From NCBI GenBank assembly GCA_030625775.1, contig DAOUQC010000009.1, positions 1 through 64,000 of the forward strand: a DNA stretch of 64,000 bases, given 5' to 3'. Numbering within the stretch: position 1 is the first letter of the stretch; each line of letters opens with the position of its first letter. Below are positions 1 through 8,948 of the stretch, piece after piece. The notes under the pieces were generated by a model, which made no database searches, was not told the DNA's origin, and worked only from the letters and a program-made list of their open reading frames with translations. Both the position numbers and the translations under genes were made by a program. Source of the DNA: Verrucomicrobiota bacterium (GTDB taxonomy: Bacteria; Verrucomicrobiota; Verrucomicrobiia; Verrucomicrobiales; DEV007).

Positions 1-264
1 CTTGATGAATTGGGTTACGTGCCGTTCTCGAAAGCCGGAGCGGAACTACTCTATGAAGTTGTCAGCCGGGCTTACGAGCGCTTCAGCCTGATCCTCACCA
101 CCAACCTGCCCTTCGAGCAGTGGACCGAGGTGATGGGCAGCGAACGCCTGACCGGGGCGATGCTCGACCGGCTGACTCACCGGGTTCATATCATCGAGGC
201 CAACGGCGAGAGCTTTCGCCTGAAGGATGCCCGCAAACGAAGTAAAAAAACAAAAGGGGGGTGA
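1..264 (+). CDS. istB: IS21-family helper ATPase IstB, C-terminal part
   Basis: The reading frame is open from base 1 and ends at TGA 262-264, giving the last 87 residues of an AAA+ transposition helper. It opens with the Walker B-like LDELGYVPF, followed by the sensor region ILTTNLPFEQW and the C-terminal signature MLDRLTHRVHIIEANGESF; all are characteristic of IstB. IstB loads onto target DNA in an ATP-dependent way and stimulates the IstA transposase. The N-terminal two thirds, with the Walker A motif, and istA would lie upstream of the window. The C-terminus is lysine rich (RKRSKKTKGG). No frameshift is visible in the part seen, so the element may still be intact. Confidence 0.92.
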   Translation, partial: LDELGYVPFSKAGAELLYEVVSRAYERFSLILTTNLPFEQWTEVMGSERLTGAMLDRLTHRVHIIEANGESFRLKDARKRSKKTKGG

Positions 265-332
265 GCGCCCCGCAGGCCTGATGTCTCGTCGCCCTACGGG
301 CTCCTCACCATCAGGCCTGCGGAAACTCGCTC
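263..332 (+). terminator. Hairpin directly after istB
   Basis: A perfect 14-bp inverted repeat (CCGCAGGCCTGATG at 270-283 and its complement at 309-322) starts 6 bases after the istB stop. An outer GAGCG/CGCTC pair (263-267 and 328-332) extends the stem. There is no T-run after it, so it may be a terminator-like or RNA-stabilising hairpin rather than a classical Rho-independent terminator. Confidence 0.45.
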
Positions 333-370
333 TTGACGTAATCTCAAACTGAAATCAAACTAACTGAAAG

Positions 371-416
371 CGTACCGGTTTTACCCCGGCGCCCGTACCG
401 GAATTAACCCGGCGTT
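371..416 (+). repeat. Tandem 23-bp terminal repeats of the IS21-type element
   Basis: Two adjacent 23-bp units, 371-393 and 394-416, agree at about 18 positions. Both begin CGTACCGG and contain a CCCGGCG core. Multiple terminal repeats of this size close to the end are the known transposase-binding sites of IS21-family elements. Confidence 0.7.
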
Positions 417-423
417 CACTAAC

Positions 424-820
424 AGACTCTGCAAATGTGTGATTTTCTAGGGCACAACAAACAATCCTTCCGGTGGCAACTTTGGGCGGCATTGTCGCCC
501 TACGTATTGATTGATGCGCTTCCAGGCGCAAATGGCAGACTGGGGTCATAGCTTTTCGCGACTCTTGGCAATCACCCGTGGTGTGGTTTGGGATCGCATA
601 GATCTGCTCGCTCTACTTAAATCCTATGGGATGACTGTGATTCAAAATTCATAATTCTTCATCCCTCTTTTCCTCCTGATTTTTTTTCTTCCTTTGCGAT
701 CTCCGCGCCTTGAGCGCAGCGGGCGTGAGCCTCTCTTCTCCTCCCTCAGAGCTTAGGTTGATTCTTCATTCAAAATTCATAATTCATCCCCCCCTCTCCC
801 TATCTTTCCTACAGCCTTCT
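424..820. other. Intergenic region without a recognisable gene
   Basis: About 400 bases between the IS end and the stop of the convergent surface-protein gene. An 18-bp sequence (ATTCAAAATTCATAATTC) occurs twice, at 640-657 and 768-785, with pyrimidine-rich filler between. A short GGGCG/CGCCC stem lies at 484-500. I see no supported coding region; the short open frames here have no recognisable product or start context. Confidence 0.6.
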
Positions 821-3800
821 TTATGCTATTAGCAGCTCTTCTTCCGTCGAATCAAGCAACGCATCCTCCTGCGCCACTCCTTCCGGAACCACAATTTCAT
901 CCACCTCCGCCAAAGCTACGGCGGACAAGTCCACTTCTTGCACGCCGCTGTCACCATCCTCCTCACCTGATCCCAATGCATCAACCCCAGCCACCAGCGC
1001 CTGGTCTTCCTCGTTTCCCTCGTCCATTGCATCATCGATTACTTCTCCATGCTGGAACCCCAGACCCACATCCTCGGCCAGGCCTTCCGTGCCATCGGTG
1101 AACAACACTGTCGTTTCACCAAACACGGTCACTCCATCTACCGGATGGGCTTGGCTCAGCGGCGCATTGATACCAGATACAGCATCGACCAATGCCAGAT
1201 CGATCGCCTCGATTCCAGCTTCTTCCATAGTGAAAAATTCGCCTTCATCAGTGATGCCATCCTGGTTTTTATCCTGCCAGATGCCAAAGCGGCTCCAGTC
1301 GTCGTCATTGGCATCAAAACGTCCGTTATCATCACTGTCGAAGGCCATCGCCAATCCTTCGAGGTCGGTGCGCGCACCTTCAGCGTGATCACTCAGTGCT
1401 AGTTCGGAACGATCTGTCACCAGACCATCACCATTGGCGTCAAAGACTAGGAAACCATCCTCTGGACCCACCCAGGCGACCGATTCTGCCTGACCATCAC
1501 CGTCGGCATCAAATGACACGCCATCCTCACCCAACGCCTGGTAATCAATCACCCCATCACCATTCAAGTCAATGGCCACTGGGCTGATGTTTAAAGTCAG
1601 GCCTTGCTGCAATTGCAAGGTCGCTTCGCCGGAAGTATAAACATCGTAAGTGACCGCATCGACCACCGTCGTTCCTGCTGCAGAGAAACCACTGAAGGTA
1701 ACCGAGTTCACGCCACCCCCCATCACCCGTAATGTGTTGCTGTGGGTAGAGAGATTGAGAACTTCGAGTTTGGTAAGCGTCAGCGTATTACTGTTACCGT
1801 TCAAATCGATCACCTCCAGATCCTGCAAACGTGTATCAGGAATTGCTGTCAGGTCGAGATCCAGATTACTGCCATCCAGGCGCAGAGTGTCTTCACCATT
1901 GCCTCCGTCCACTCGGTTGAAGCTCAAATCGCTGACCCCGAGCACATCATCCCCTGCCCCGCCACTGATCGCATCCGCTCCTCCAAGACCTGCAATAATG
2001 TCATCCGAAACCGAGCCAACCAAGTAGTCCGCCCCCGCACTACCACTCGCGTCAATCTGATTAGTGAAATCACGCCCAAAAAATACATAACTCTTACCGC
2101 TGAAAAAGCCGTTCGGACTGGCTGAGTCCGCGCCTATCAACAGATCATCAAAACCATCTCCATTCACATCCCCGACACTCGACACTGAGCCTCCGCTATT
2201 ATCACCATCCACGCCGTTCAACACAAAGCCTGTAGTCCCATCGCCTGACGCCAGCGAAGACAGCTCGAAACTCGCGCCCCAGCCACTAGCCTTGCCAAAT
2301 ACTACATAGCTCTCCCCGCTACTATAACCGTTAGCATTGGCGTGGAGCGCGCCTATCAACAGATCATCAAAGCCGTCTCCGTTCACATCCCCGGCACTCG
2401 ATACTGAACTTCCACTTCTGTCACCCACATCCACCCCGTTGAGCACAAAGCCTGTAGTTCCATTCAAACTACTAAGTTCAATACTCGACCCCCATCCACT
2501 GCCCTTGCCAAATACTACATAACTCTCCCCACTGGATCCCCCGTTAGGATCACCCCCATTCGCCCCGATTATCAGATCATCAAAACCATCTCCATTCACA
2601 TCGCCGGCACTCGAGACCGAGTAACCACTGGTATCGCCACCACCCACACCATTCAATACAAAGCCTGTCGTCCCATTCAAACTACTAAGTTCCATGCTCG
2701 CCCCCCAGCCACTGCCCTTGCCAAATACTACATAACTCTCCCCACTATCTGTCCCGTTCGGATCACCTCGATAGGCTCCTATCAATAGGTCATCAAAGCC
2801 ATCGCCGTTCAAATCGCCGATACTCGATACCGAGAAACCACTTTTGTCACCACCACCCACTCCATTCATTACAAAACCTGTAGTCCCATTCAAACTACTA
2901 AGCTCAATACTCGCGCCCCAGCCACTGCCCTTGCCAAATACCACATAACTCTCCCCACTATCTGTCCCGTTCGGGGTGCCCCCATACGCCCCTATCAACA
3001 GATCATCAAAGCCATCTCCATTCACATCCCCGGCACTCGAGACCGACCGACCACTCCAGTCGTAAGCTCCCACCCCATGCAATACAAATCCATCTCCACC
3101 ATCCAGAGCTGACAATTCAAACGCCGCCTTAACAGGTGTAACGGGAGTCCCTGATTGGGAGAAGCTCATCCCCCCGTCCTGCACCAATAACATGGCTTCG
3201 CCCTGGGTGTAAACATCGTAGGTATCCCCACCTACCACCTGTGTGCCTCCAGCCGCCCAACCGGCGTCAGTGGTGACTCCATTGCCCACTCCACCCATCA
3301 CCCGTAGGGTGTTGCTATGACTGGAAAGATTGAGCACTTCGAGCTTGGTCAAGCTCAGCGTATTGCTGTTGCCATTGAGGTCGATCACTTCGAGATCCTG
3401 CAAGCGAGTATCTGGAATCGCCGTCAAATCGAGATCCAAATTACTGCCATCCAGACGAAGGGTATCTTCACCACTACCTCCACCCACTCGCGAAAAAGTG
3501 AGATCCCCCACCCCGAGCACATCATCCCCCGCACCTCCGCTGATCGCATCCGCTCCGCCGAGCCCCACCAAAGTGTCATCCGTAGTCCAACCCACCAGAA
3601 AATCCGCCCCTGCACTACCACTGGCATCAATCTGATTGGTAAAATCACGCCCAAAAAAGATATAGCTTTCCCCGGCATTACTCGTCCCATTGCCAGCTCC
3701 ATCCCCATATTTCGCCCCAATCAGCAGATCATCAAAGCCATCTCCGTTCACATCTCCCGCTCCCGAAACTTCCTGAAAACTGGTGAATGAAGGATACTGC

Positions 3801-6538
3801 TGATCATTCACATCGACCCCATACAATACAAAACCATCACTGCCATCCAAACTCCCCAAATCCACACTCGCATCCCACCCGCCGCCTTTACCAAACACCA
3901 CATAGGTCTCACCAGCATAATCCGTCCCATTTCCAGAACCATCGCCTCCAGGCGCTCCTATCAACAGATCATCAAAACCGTCTCCATTCAGATCCCCTGC
4001 ACTCGAAACAAAAACCCCAACACGATCATTTACATCCTCCGCCCCATACAGCACAAATCCATTACTGCCATCCAAACTACTCAGATCCATACTCGCCCCC
4101 CAACCACTCGCTTTGCCGAACACCACATAACTCTCCCCCGCATGATCCACTCCATTGCTAGAGCCCTCAGCTCTCGGTGCCCCGATTAACAAATCAGCAA
4201 AACCATCTCCATTAACATCCCCGGCATTTGAGACCGCGATACCACTTTCATCACCGGCATCCACTCCGTAGATCACAAAGCCGTCACTGCCATTCAAATT
4301 ACTCAAGTCTAGATTCGCGCTCCAGCCGCTCGCCTTGCCAAATACGACATAACTTTCACCCGTCTCAAGCGGGCCAGCCTGGCTAGGTCCTCCTATTAGC
4401 AAATCATCGAAGCCATCTCCATTCACGTCCCCCGCACTTGAAAGCGATGCTCCAGCACTGTCATAGAGATCCGTTCCCCTCAGCACAAAACCATTACTGC
4501 CATTTAAGCTACTCAACTCCACGCTCGCCCCCCATCCACTAGCTTTGCCAAAAATTACGTAAGCTTCACCGGCGTCATTCGCCCCGTAAGCAGAGCCATC
4601 AGCCCCGTACGCACCGATCAATAGGTCATCGAAGCCATCTCCATTGATATCCCCGGCATTTGAGACCGAGCTACCACTGATATCCCCGCCATCCACTCCG
4701 TAGATTACAAAGCCATCACTGCCATCCAGATCACTTAATTCGAGATTAGCACTCCAACCACTCGTCTTGCCGAATACCACATAAGTATCCCCGGCATTAG
4801 CTGTCCCGTTACTCGATCCATCTGCCCATTTTGACCCGACCAACAAATCATCAAAGCCATCCCCGTTCACATCTCCGGCACTCGACACGGAAAAACCACT
4901 CAGATCCCCCGCATCAACCCCACGCAAGGTGAATCCATTACTGCCATTCAACGAACTTAAATTGAAGCCAGCACCCCAGCCACTTGCCTTGCCAAATACG
5001 ACATAACTTTCACCCGTCTCAAGCGGGCTAGTCTGGCTAGGTCCTCCTATTAGCAAATCATCCAAGCCATCTCCATTTACGTCTCCTGCACTCGAGACCG
5101 ACCAACCTGCTCGATCATCCGCATCCACCCCGTACAACACAAATCCATCTCCACCATCAAGAGCTGACAATTCAAACGATGCCTGAACAGCAGGCCCCGG
5201 CACCACTTTTATTTCCAAAAAAGCTTTAGCTCCCCCCGGAGCATTCGATGTGTATAGGTTGTATCCCCCTGCTATTGCTTTTTTATAGGTCCATCCTCCA
5301 AGATCCACCGTATCACCTGTTTCCGTCAACAGACTCAATCGATTGTCGCCATCCGTCATCGTTATCACCTCACTTGCATCCAGTGACACCGTATTGCGCT
5401 CACCATTCTGCAAATCGAGCTTTTCGATATTAGACACTCCTCCCGCCCCGCCAATCACCCCTCCATTAAGAACCTTCAGCGTATCACTGCCTCCTTTGCC
5501 TTGAAATACATTCAAATCAAGCACCTCCTGCACTGTCTGGCTTGCCCCCGTTTGAACGATCATTTGATCTCCCCCCTTGCCACCATTCAATGTATTCCCG
5601 GTCAAACCTCCACTCACTCCCTCCGCCTTCAGCTCCAACACATCTGCGCCCTTGCCGCCGCCAAGAACGTTATTGTTAAGCGTTGCTCCGGCAGGACTTT
5701 GCACGCTCACGCTCAAGGTATCACTACCTCCACCACCATTGAGGTTATTGCCCACAGCACTCCCACTGCTATCCCCCTGCACGTCTATGATCAGTGCGTC
5801 CTTACCCCCACCTCCAGTCAAAACATTACTGTTAGCGCTGGCATCGGTGCCACTTTGCACCTCGATACTCAGGGTATCATTGCCCGATGCATCTACCAGG
5901 CTGTTACTGGAAACATCCACACTGCCATCACTTTCCACACCGATCTCTAACAAGTCGTTACTATTGCTGCTACCCCCAATCAATACATTGCTGTTCACCG
6001 TGCTATCACCCTCGCTCTGCACCTCGACCCTCATGAAATCGCCGCCGCCGCCCCCATTGAGGGTATTGGATAACACCTCCGCCCCTCCATCACTTTGGGT
6101 GATGTGAATGCTCAAATCGTCGCTACCTCCTCCTCCTCCTAAGGTATTGGCATTAATCGTAGCCTTGCCCACACTCTCTACCGCAATCCCCAGAACATCG
6201 CTGCCTTTACCTCCACCCAGAGTATTGGACAGCACATCAGCCGCCGCATTGCTTTGCACATTCACATTCAAAGCATCACCGCCGCCTCCACCGCCAAGGG
6301 CATTGCCGCTGATCGACGCATCCACGACACTCTGCACAGTAACATCCAAGGTATCCTGCCCCCCACCCCCAGACAGCGTATTCCGAAGAGCATCCACCAC
6401 CGCACTCACACCCAGCGAATCATCACCAGCCAGAGCATTCAGCATATTGTCATCTTCGAAGCCAATTAAAACATCATCCTTCTTCGTTCCAGTCAGCTGA
6501 CTCGAACCTTGTGGATTACCTGGTGGAATAATGGCCAT
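821..6538 (-). CDS. Giant FG-GAP / RTX-like calcium-binding surface protein
   Basis: The protein has 1905 residues, begins MAIIPPGNPQ and has no Sec signal peptide. Residues 1-450 contain Gly/Asn/Ser-rich units of the form NTLGGGGGSD followed by alternating hydrophobics. Two blocks of FG-GAP (integrin alpha-like) repeats follow, about residues 455-965 (seven copies) and 1135-1490 (five copies), each carrying DVNGDGFDDLLIGA-type Ca-binding loops. Each block is followed by a near-identical module with GGAGDDVLG (RTX-like) and the sequence LDLDLTAIPDTRLQDLEVID. Residues about 1640-1750 hold DLNGDGVIDY and DANGDGLVTD loops typical of the C-terminal part of type I-secreted proteins, and the tail is very acidic. 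A cell-surface adhesin exported by a type I system is the best guess; no exporter gene is nearby. Confidence 0.85.
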   Translation of the reverse strand: MAIIPPGNPQGSSQLTGTKKDDVLIGFEDDNMLNALAGDDSLGVSAVVDALRNTLSGGGGQDTLDVTVQSVVDASISGNALGGGGGGDALNVNVQSNAAADVLSNTLGGGKGSDVLGIAVESVGKATINANTLGGGGGSDDLSIHITQSDGGAEVLSNTLNGGGGGDFMRVEVQSEGDSTVNSNVLIGGSSNSNDLLEIGVESDGSVDVSSNSLVDASGNDTLSIEVQSGTDASANSNVLTGGGGKDALIIDVQGDSSGSAVGNNLNGGGGSDTLSVSVQSPAGATLNNNVLGGGKGADVLELKAEGVSGGLTGNTLNGGKGGDQMIVQTGASQTVQEVLDLNVFQGKGGSDTLKVLNGGVIGGAGGVSNIEKLDLQNGERNTVSLDASEVITMTDGDNRLSLLTETGDTVDLGGWTYKKAIAGGYNLYTSNAPGGAKAFLEIKVVPGPAVQASFELSALDGGDGFVLYGVDADDRAGWSVSSAGDVNGDGLDDLLIGGPSQTSPLETGESYVVFGKASGWGAGFNLSSLNGSNGFTLRGVDAGDLSGFSVSSAGDVNGDGFDDLLVGSKWADGSSNGTANAGDTYVVFGKTSGWSANLELSDLDGSDGFVIYGVDGGDISGSSVSNAGDINGDGFDDLLIGAYGADGSAYGANDAGEAYVIFGKASGWGASVELSSLNGSNGFVLRGTDLYDSAGASLSSAGDVNGDGFDDLLIGGPSQAGPLETGESYVVFGKASGWSANLDLSNLNGSDGFVIYGVDAGDESGIAVSNAGDVNGDGFADLLIGAPRAEGSSNGVDHAGESYVVFGKASGWGASMDLSSLDGSNGFVLYGAEDVNDRVGVFVSSAGDLNGDGFDDLLIGAPGGDGSGNGTDYAGETYVVFGKGGGWDASVDLGSLDGSDGFVLYGVDVNDQQYPSFTSFQEVSGAGDVNGDGFDDLLIGAKYGDGAGNGTSNAGESYIFFGRDFTNQIDASGSAGADFLVGWTTDDTLVGLGGADAISGGAGDDVLGVGDLTFSRVGGGSGEDTLRLDGSNLDLDLTAIPDTRLQDLEVIDLNGNSNTLSLTKLEVLNLSSHSNTLRVMGGVGNGVTTDAGWAAGGTQVVGGDTYDVYTQGEAMLLVQDGGMSFSQSGTPVTPVKAAFELSALDGGDGFVLHGVGAYDWSGRSVSSAGDVNGDGFDDLLIGAYGGTPNGTDSGESYVVFGKGSGWGASIELSSLNGTTGFVMNGVGGGDKSGFSVSSIGDLNGDGFDDLLIGAYRGDPNGTDSGESYVVFGKGSGWGASMELSSLNGTTGFVLNGVGGGDTSGYSVSSAGDVNGDGFDDLIIGANGGDPNGGSSGESYVVFGKGSGWGSSIELSSLNGTTGFVLNGVDVGDRSGSSVSSAGDVNGDGFDDLLIGALHANANGYSSGESYVVFGKASGWGASFELSSLASGDGTTGFVLNGVDGDNSGGSVSSVGDVNGDGFDDLLIGADSASPNGFFSGKSYVFFGRDFTNQIDASGSAGADYLVGSVSDDIIAGLGGADAISGGAGDDVLGVSDLSFNRVDGGNGEDTLRLDGSNLDLDLTAIPDTRLQDLEVIDLNGNSNTLTLTKLEVLNLSTHSNTLRVMGGGVNSVTFSGFSAAGTTVVDAVTYDVYTSGEATLQLQQGLTLNISPVAIDLNGDGVIDYQALGEDGVSFDADGDGQAESVAWVGPEDGFLVFDANGDGLVTDRSELALSDHAEGARTDLEGLAMAFDSDDNGRFDANDDDWSRFGIWQDKNQDGITDEGEFFTMEEAGIEAIDLALVDAVSGINAPLSQAHPVDGVTVFGETTVLFTDGTEGLAEDVGLGFQHGEVIDDAMDEGNEEDQALVAGVDALGSGEEDGDSGVQEVDLSAVALAEVDEIVVPEGVAQEDALLDSTEEELLIA

Positions 6539-6761
6539 GGTATTATTTTAGTGGAAGAAAAAGCGTTTTAGCGGTTAAACTAATTATATTCCTTTAAAAA
6601 AGCACTACTTTTTTAGTCTTTTTTATCCCGTTTTTTTGTCATCAAGAAATGCCATCTTGATTCCCAAAACCTGAATTTTTAGATAGGTGCATCACAAAAA
6701 AACAAATGAACAGATAAGATTGCTTTTTTCCTCTCAAAACTCCATACTTCCCTGCTCCATC

Positions 6762-7442
6762 ATGAAACACCACCTCCCAATTCTCTTGAGCATTTTGCTG
6801 GCTGCCCTGCTGTTGCCTGCTGAACAGGCGAGCAGCCAGGTGGTTATCTACAAGCTGGATTTTAAGGAAACCGGTTCCTCGATCAATTTTTCTTTTTTTG
6901 AAGAAGCACTACTGGTTGTTCCCGCTCTGGGAGGCACTGGCACACTGATTTTATTCGATCAAACCGGAGGACGTAGACAATACGTGCTAGCTCAAGACTC
7001 GGCCCGATTGTTCGTGGCGCTAAAGGACAAGAACACCCGTAAAGCTGTGTTTTCAGCATTCGCCATGACTGGTGCGACGGAAGCTTTTTATATGGGGCTA
7101 GGCTCACTAACAGAAACTATCCATGCTTACAGTGCAACTTCAGAATTTACGACGAAAGTCGCAGGAAAGCTTGAAGGCCATGTTCAAGTGGCTGGGGATG
7201 AATCGGACCTAAGTTCAATCTCTGATGATGGCAGTATAGGTTTCGCGGGTACCGTTAAGATGAAAGCTAATCTGCAAAAGGAACGCACCAACCGGGCCAA
7301 TAAACTTGGCCAAGACGTAACAGCTGCTGTTGCGGATTTGATTTTATACCTCGAAAATCACGGATTTAGTGATGCAGACGCCCCTGAGCCCACGACTACG
7401 AATGTCACGGACACGGACACGAGCACAACCACTACACCATAG
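6762..7442 (+). CDS. Hypothetical exported protein
   Basis: I chose the ATG at 6762 because it gives a clear signal peptide (MKHHLPILLSILLAALLLP, with likely cleavage near EQASSQ); an in-frame ATG 75 bases upstream would add an unlikely polar extension. The mature part, roughly 200 residues, is of mixed alpha/beta character without a motif I know. It ends in a Thr/Asp-rich low-complexity tail (TNVTDTDTSTTTTP) that could act as a linker or glycosylation site. It is divergent from the giant FG-GAP protein gene, with 223 bp between starts. The function is unknown. Confidence 0.7.
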   Translation: MKHHLPILLSILLAALLLPAEQASSQVVIYKLDFKETGSSINFSFFEEALLVVPALGGTGTLILFDQTGGRRQYVLAQDSARLFVALKDKNTRKAVFSAFAMTGATEAFYMGLGSLTETIHAYSATSEFTTKVAGKLEGHVQVAGDESDLSSISDDGSIGFAGTVKMKANLQKERTNRANKLGQDVTAAVADLILYLENHGFSDADAPEPTTTNVTDTDTSTTTTP

Positions 7443-7493
7443 GTTCAGGCTTGCTGTTGTATGGCCGCCTACAAATTGCGATATTGAATTCTT

Positions 7494-7575
7494 CCCGCAG
7501 TAAGCCGCGAGGAATCATTCCATACAAGCTTGCCTTCGGTTTTTGATAATTCGCTAACCCCGCAGCAAGCTGCGG
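7494..7575. repeat. Pair of degenerate GCAG-type palindromes
   Basis: CCGCAG-CAAG-CTGCGG is a perfect 6-bp stem with a 4-base loop at 7560-7575, followed by AGAAT. A related but imperfect copy (CCCGCAG-TAAG-CCGCGAGG followed by AAT) lies at 7494-7512. They sit in the gap between two convergent genes and look like REP-style intergenic palindromes. There is no T-run, so a terminator role is uncertain. Confidence 0.55.
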
Positions 7576-7664
7576 AGAATGTGCTCATCAGATATTCAAG
7601 AAGGCTTGTTCAAGGCTTCGGTGTGAGTTAGGCCCCCTTTCCCCCAATCACCTGCGATACCCGC

Positions 7665-8948
7665 CTACCCGCGAGTTCTCAGCGCACCCATCGTATCATA
7701 GATCATCGTTATCATCACATAAGCCATCAACCCAACCACAGCCGCCATTATCAGTATGACTACCGGTTGGATAAAAGCGCTGATTCTCTCCACCTTCTCG
7801 GATAACTCTCGATCAAAGCGCTTTGCCGCTCTATCAAGAGCATCTGCCAATTGTCCGGTTTCCTCTCCCACCCGCACCATGTCAATCAGCAGCGGCGGCC
7901 AGAATGCATCCCGCTTGAGAGCCCGGGAAAAGGCCATGCCTCCTCCCACGTTTTCAATCATGTCCTCCAGAACCCGAGCGGCGTAGGCATTGCTGGTGGC
8001 GTTTTTGGTTAGATCTAAAGCTTTGTGCAAGGGCAAACCATTCCCTACTAGATTGGACAGGGTTTCAAGAAATTGCACCTGCTGGCTAGCCGAAATAATT
8101 TTACCGGTCAACGGCATGTTTAGTTTCCAACCATCAACCAACATTCTGTTTTTCGGAGCTTTGATAAAACGCACTCCCGTGGTCAGCAGCAATCCACCCA
8201 CCACCAAAATCAACCACCAGTAATTTATCAACAACGCTTTAATGTGAATGATTGCGTTTACGATAGCGGGGGTCTCACCGCCGGTCGATTCGATCATCAC
8301 GGTCAGTTTGGGGATCAGGTAAAGAACAAAAAACAATCCCACGCCTAATCCTGCGCAAATCAGGAACGATGGATAAATGAGTGCGGTAACCACCTGGTTC
8401 TGCAAGGACTGCATCTTCCTTAAATACCCGGCTTGCCTCCTGAGTATAACTCCAAGACTGCCACTGGCCTCCCCCGCCGCAACCAAGCCACGATACAAGT
8501 CCCCAAAACTCGGCGATACTTTCCCCAGTGCGGATGAAAAGCTATTTCCATCCCGAACCTCTTGCCTCAATAGGGCGGAGACGTCTTTCAGTGAGGTGCG
8601 CTCCTCTCTCTGCTCCATGACAGCCAGTGCAGGCTCAAGTGCCAAGCCGGCCTCCAGCAAGTCGCTCAATTCTTCGGCGAATAAAACCAATTGTGAACGG
8701 CCGAGTCGTATTTCCCCTGGCTCTCTAATCTGCCGGGTAACCTCCTCGGATACACTCTTGTTTTCGGGCTTTGGTACACGGGGTTTTACTCTCTTGTCTT
8801 CCGAAACCGCTTTCAGCTCCAGCGGATGCAAACCTTGACGATCCAGTTTGTCAATCGCCTCGTTGCGGTCAGCCGCTTCGAGCGTCCCGCTTTCAGTCGC
8901 GCCACCCGCTGCTATCGCATTGTAAGAAAACGTCCCCATCTCATTCAC
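7665..8948 (-). CDS. gspF: Type II secretion / type IV pilus inner-membrane platform protein (GspF/PilC family)
   Basis: The 427-residue protein forms the inner-membrane platform that couples the secretion ATPase to the pseudopilus. An N-terminal FSYNAIAAGG...DRQGLHPLEL region is the usual GspF cytoplasmic start. Two T2SSF domains follow (about residues 83-205 and 285-410), with membrane spans near 190-215, 240-260 and 395-420. The start is GTG at 8948, which overlaps the gspE stop by four bases (GTGA), indicating translational coupling in a gspE-gspF operon. No major pseudopilin or secretin gene is in the window, so type II secretion and a type IV pilus cannot be distinguished. Confidence 0.9.
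   Translation of the reverse strand: MNEMGTFSYNAIAAGGATESGTLEAADRNEAIDKLDRQGLHPLELKAVSEDKRVKPRVPKPENKSVSEEVTRQIREPGEIRLGRSQLVLFAEELSDLLEAGLALEPALAVMEQREERTSLKDVSALLRQEVRDGNSFSSALGKVSPSFGDLYRGLVAAGEASGSLGVILRRQAGYLRKMQSLQNQVVTALIYPSFLICAGLGVGLFFVLYLIPKLTVMIESTGGETPAIVNAIIHIKALLINYWWLILVVGGLLLTTGVRFIKAPKNRMLVDGWKLNMPLTGKIISASQQVQFLETLSNLVGNGLPLHKALDLTKNATSNAYAARVLEDMIENVGGGMAFSRALKRDAFWPPLLIDMVRVGEETGQLADALDRAAKRFDRELSEKVERISAFIQPVVILIMAAVVGLMAYVMITMIYDTMGALRTRG

Larger units (their letters stand above)
1..423 (+). mobile_element. 3' end of an IS21-family insertion sequence (cut by the window start)
   Basis: The window opens inside an IstB-type ATPase gene. About 107 bp beyond its stop lie two 23-bp tandem repeats (371-416), followed by the sequence CACTAACA ending at 423. 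Read inwards from 423 on the minus strand this gives TGTTAGTGAACGCCGGG, a TG-starting end with internal multiple repeats, which is the arrangement known for IS21-family termini. The element boundary at 423 is inferred from this; the other end and istA lie outside the window, so neither the partner end nor a target duplication can be checked here. Confidence 0.75.

Noticed and set aside
355..549. 64-codon minus-strand open frame beyond istB
   Set aside because: It overlaps the IS terminal repeats and extends past the element end, so it is unlikely to be a gene.
2000..5100. Regular repeats every 150-220 bp as a possible non-coding array
   Set aside because: They encode the FG-GAP repeats of an uninterrupted reading frame.
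5577..6500. Pro/Ser/Leu-rich open frames on the plus strand
   Set aside because: They are antisense to the Gly/Asn/Asp repeats of the giant FG-GAP protein and mirror its repeat composition.
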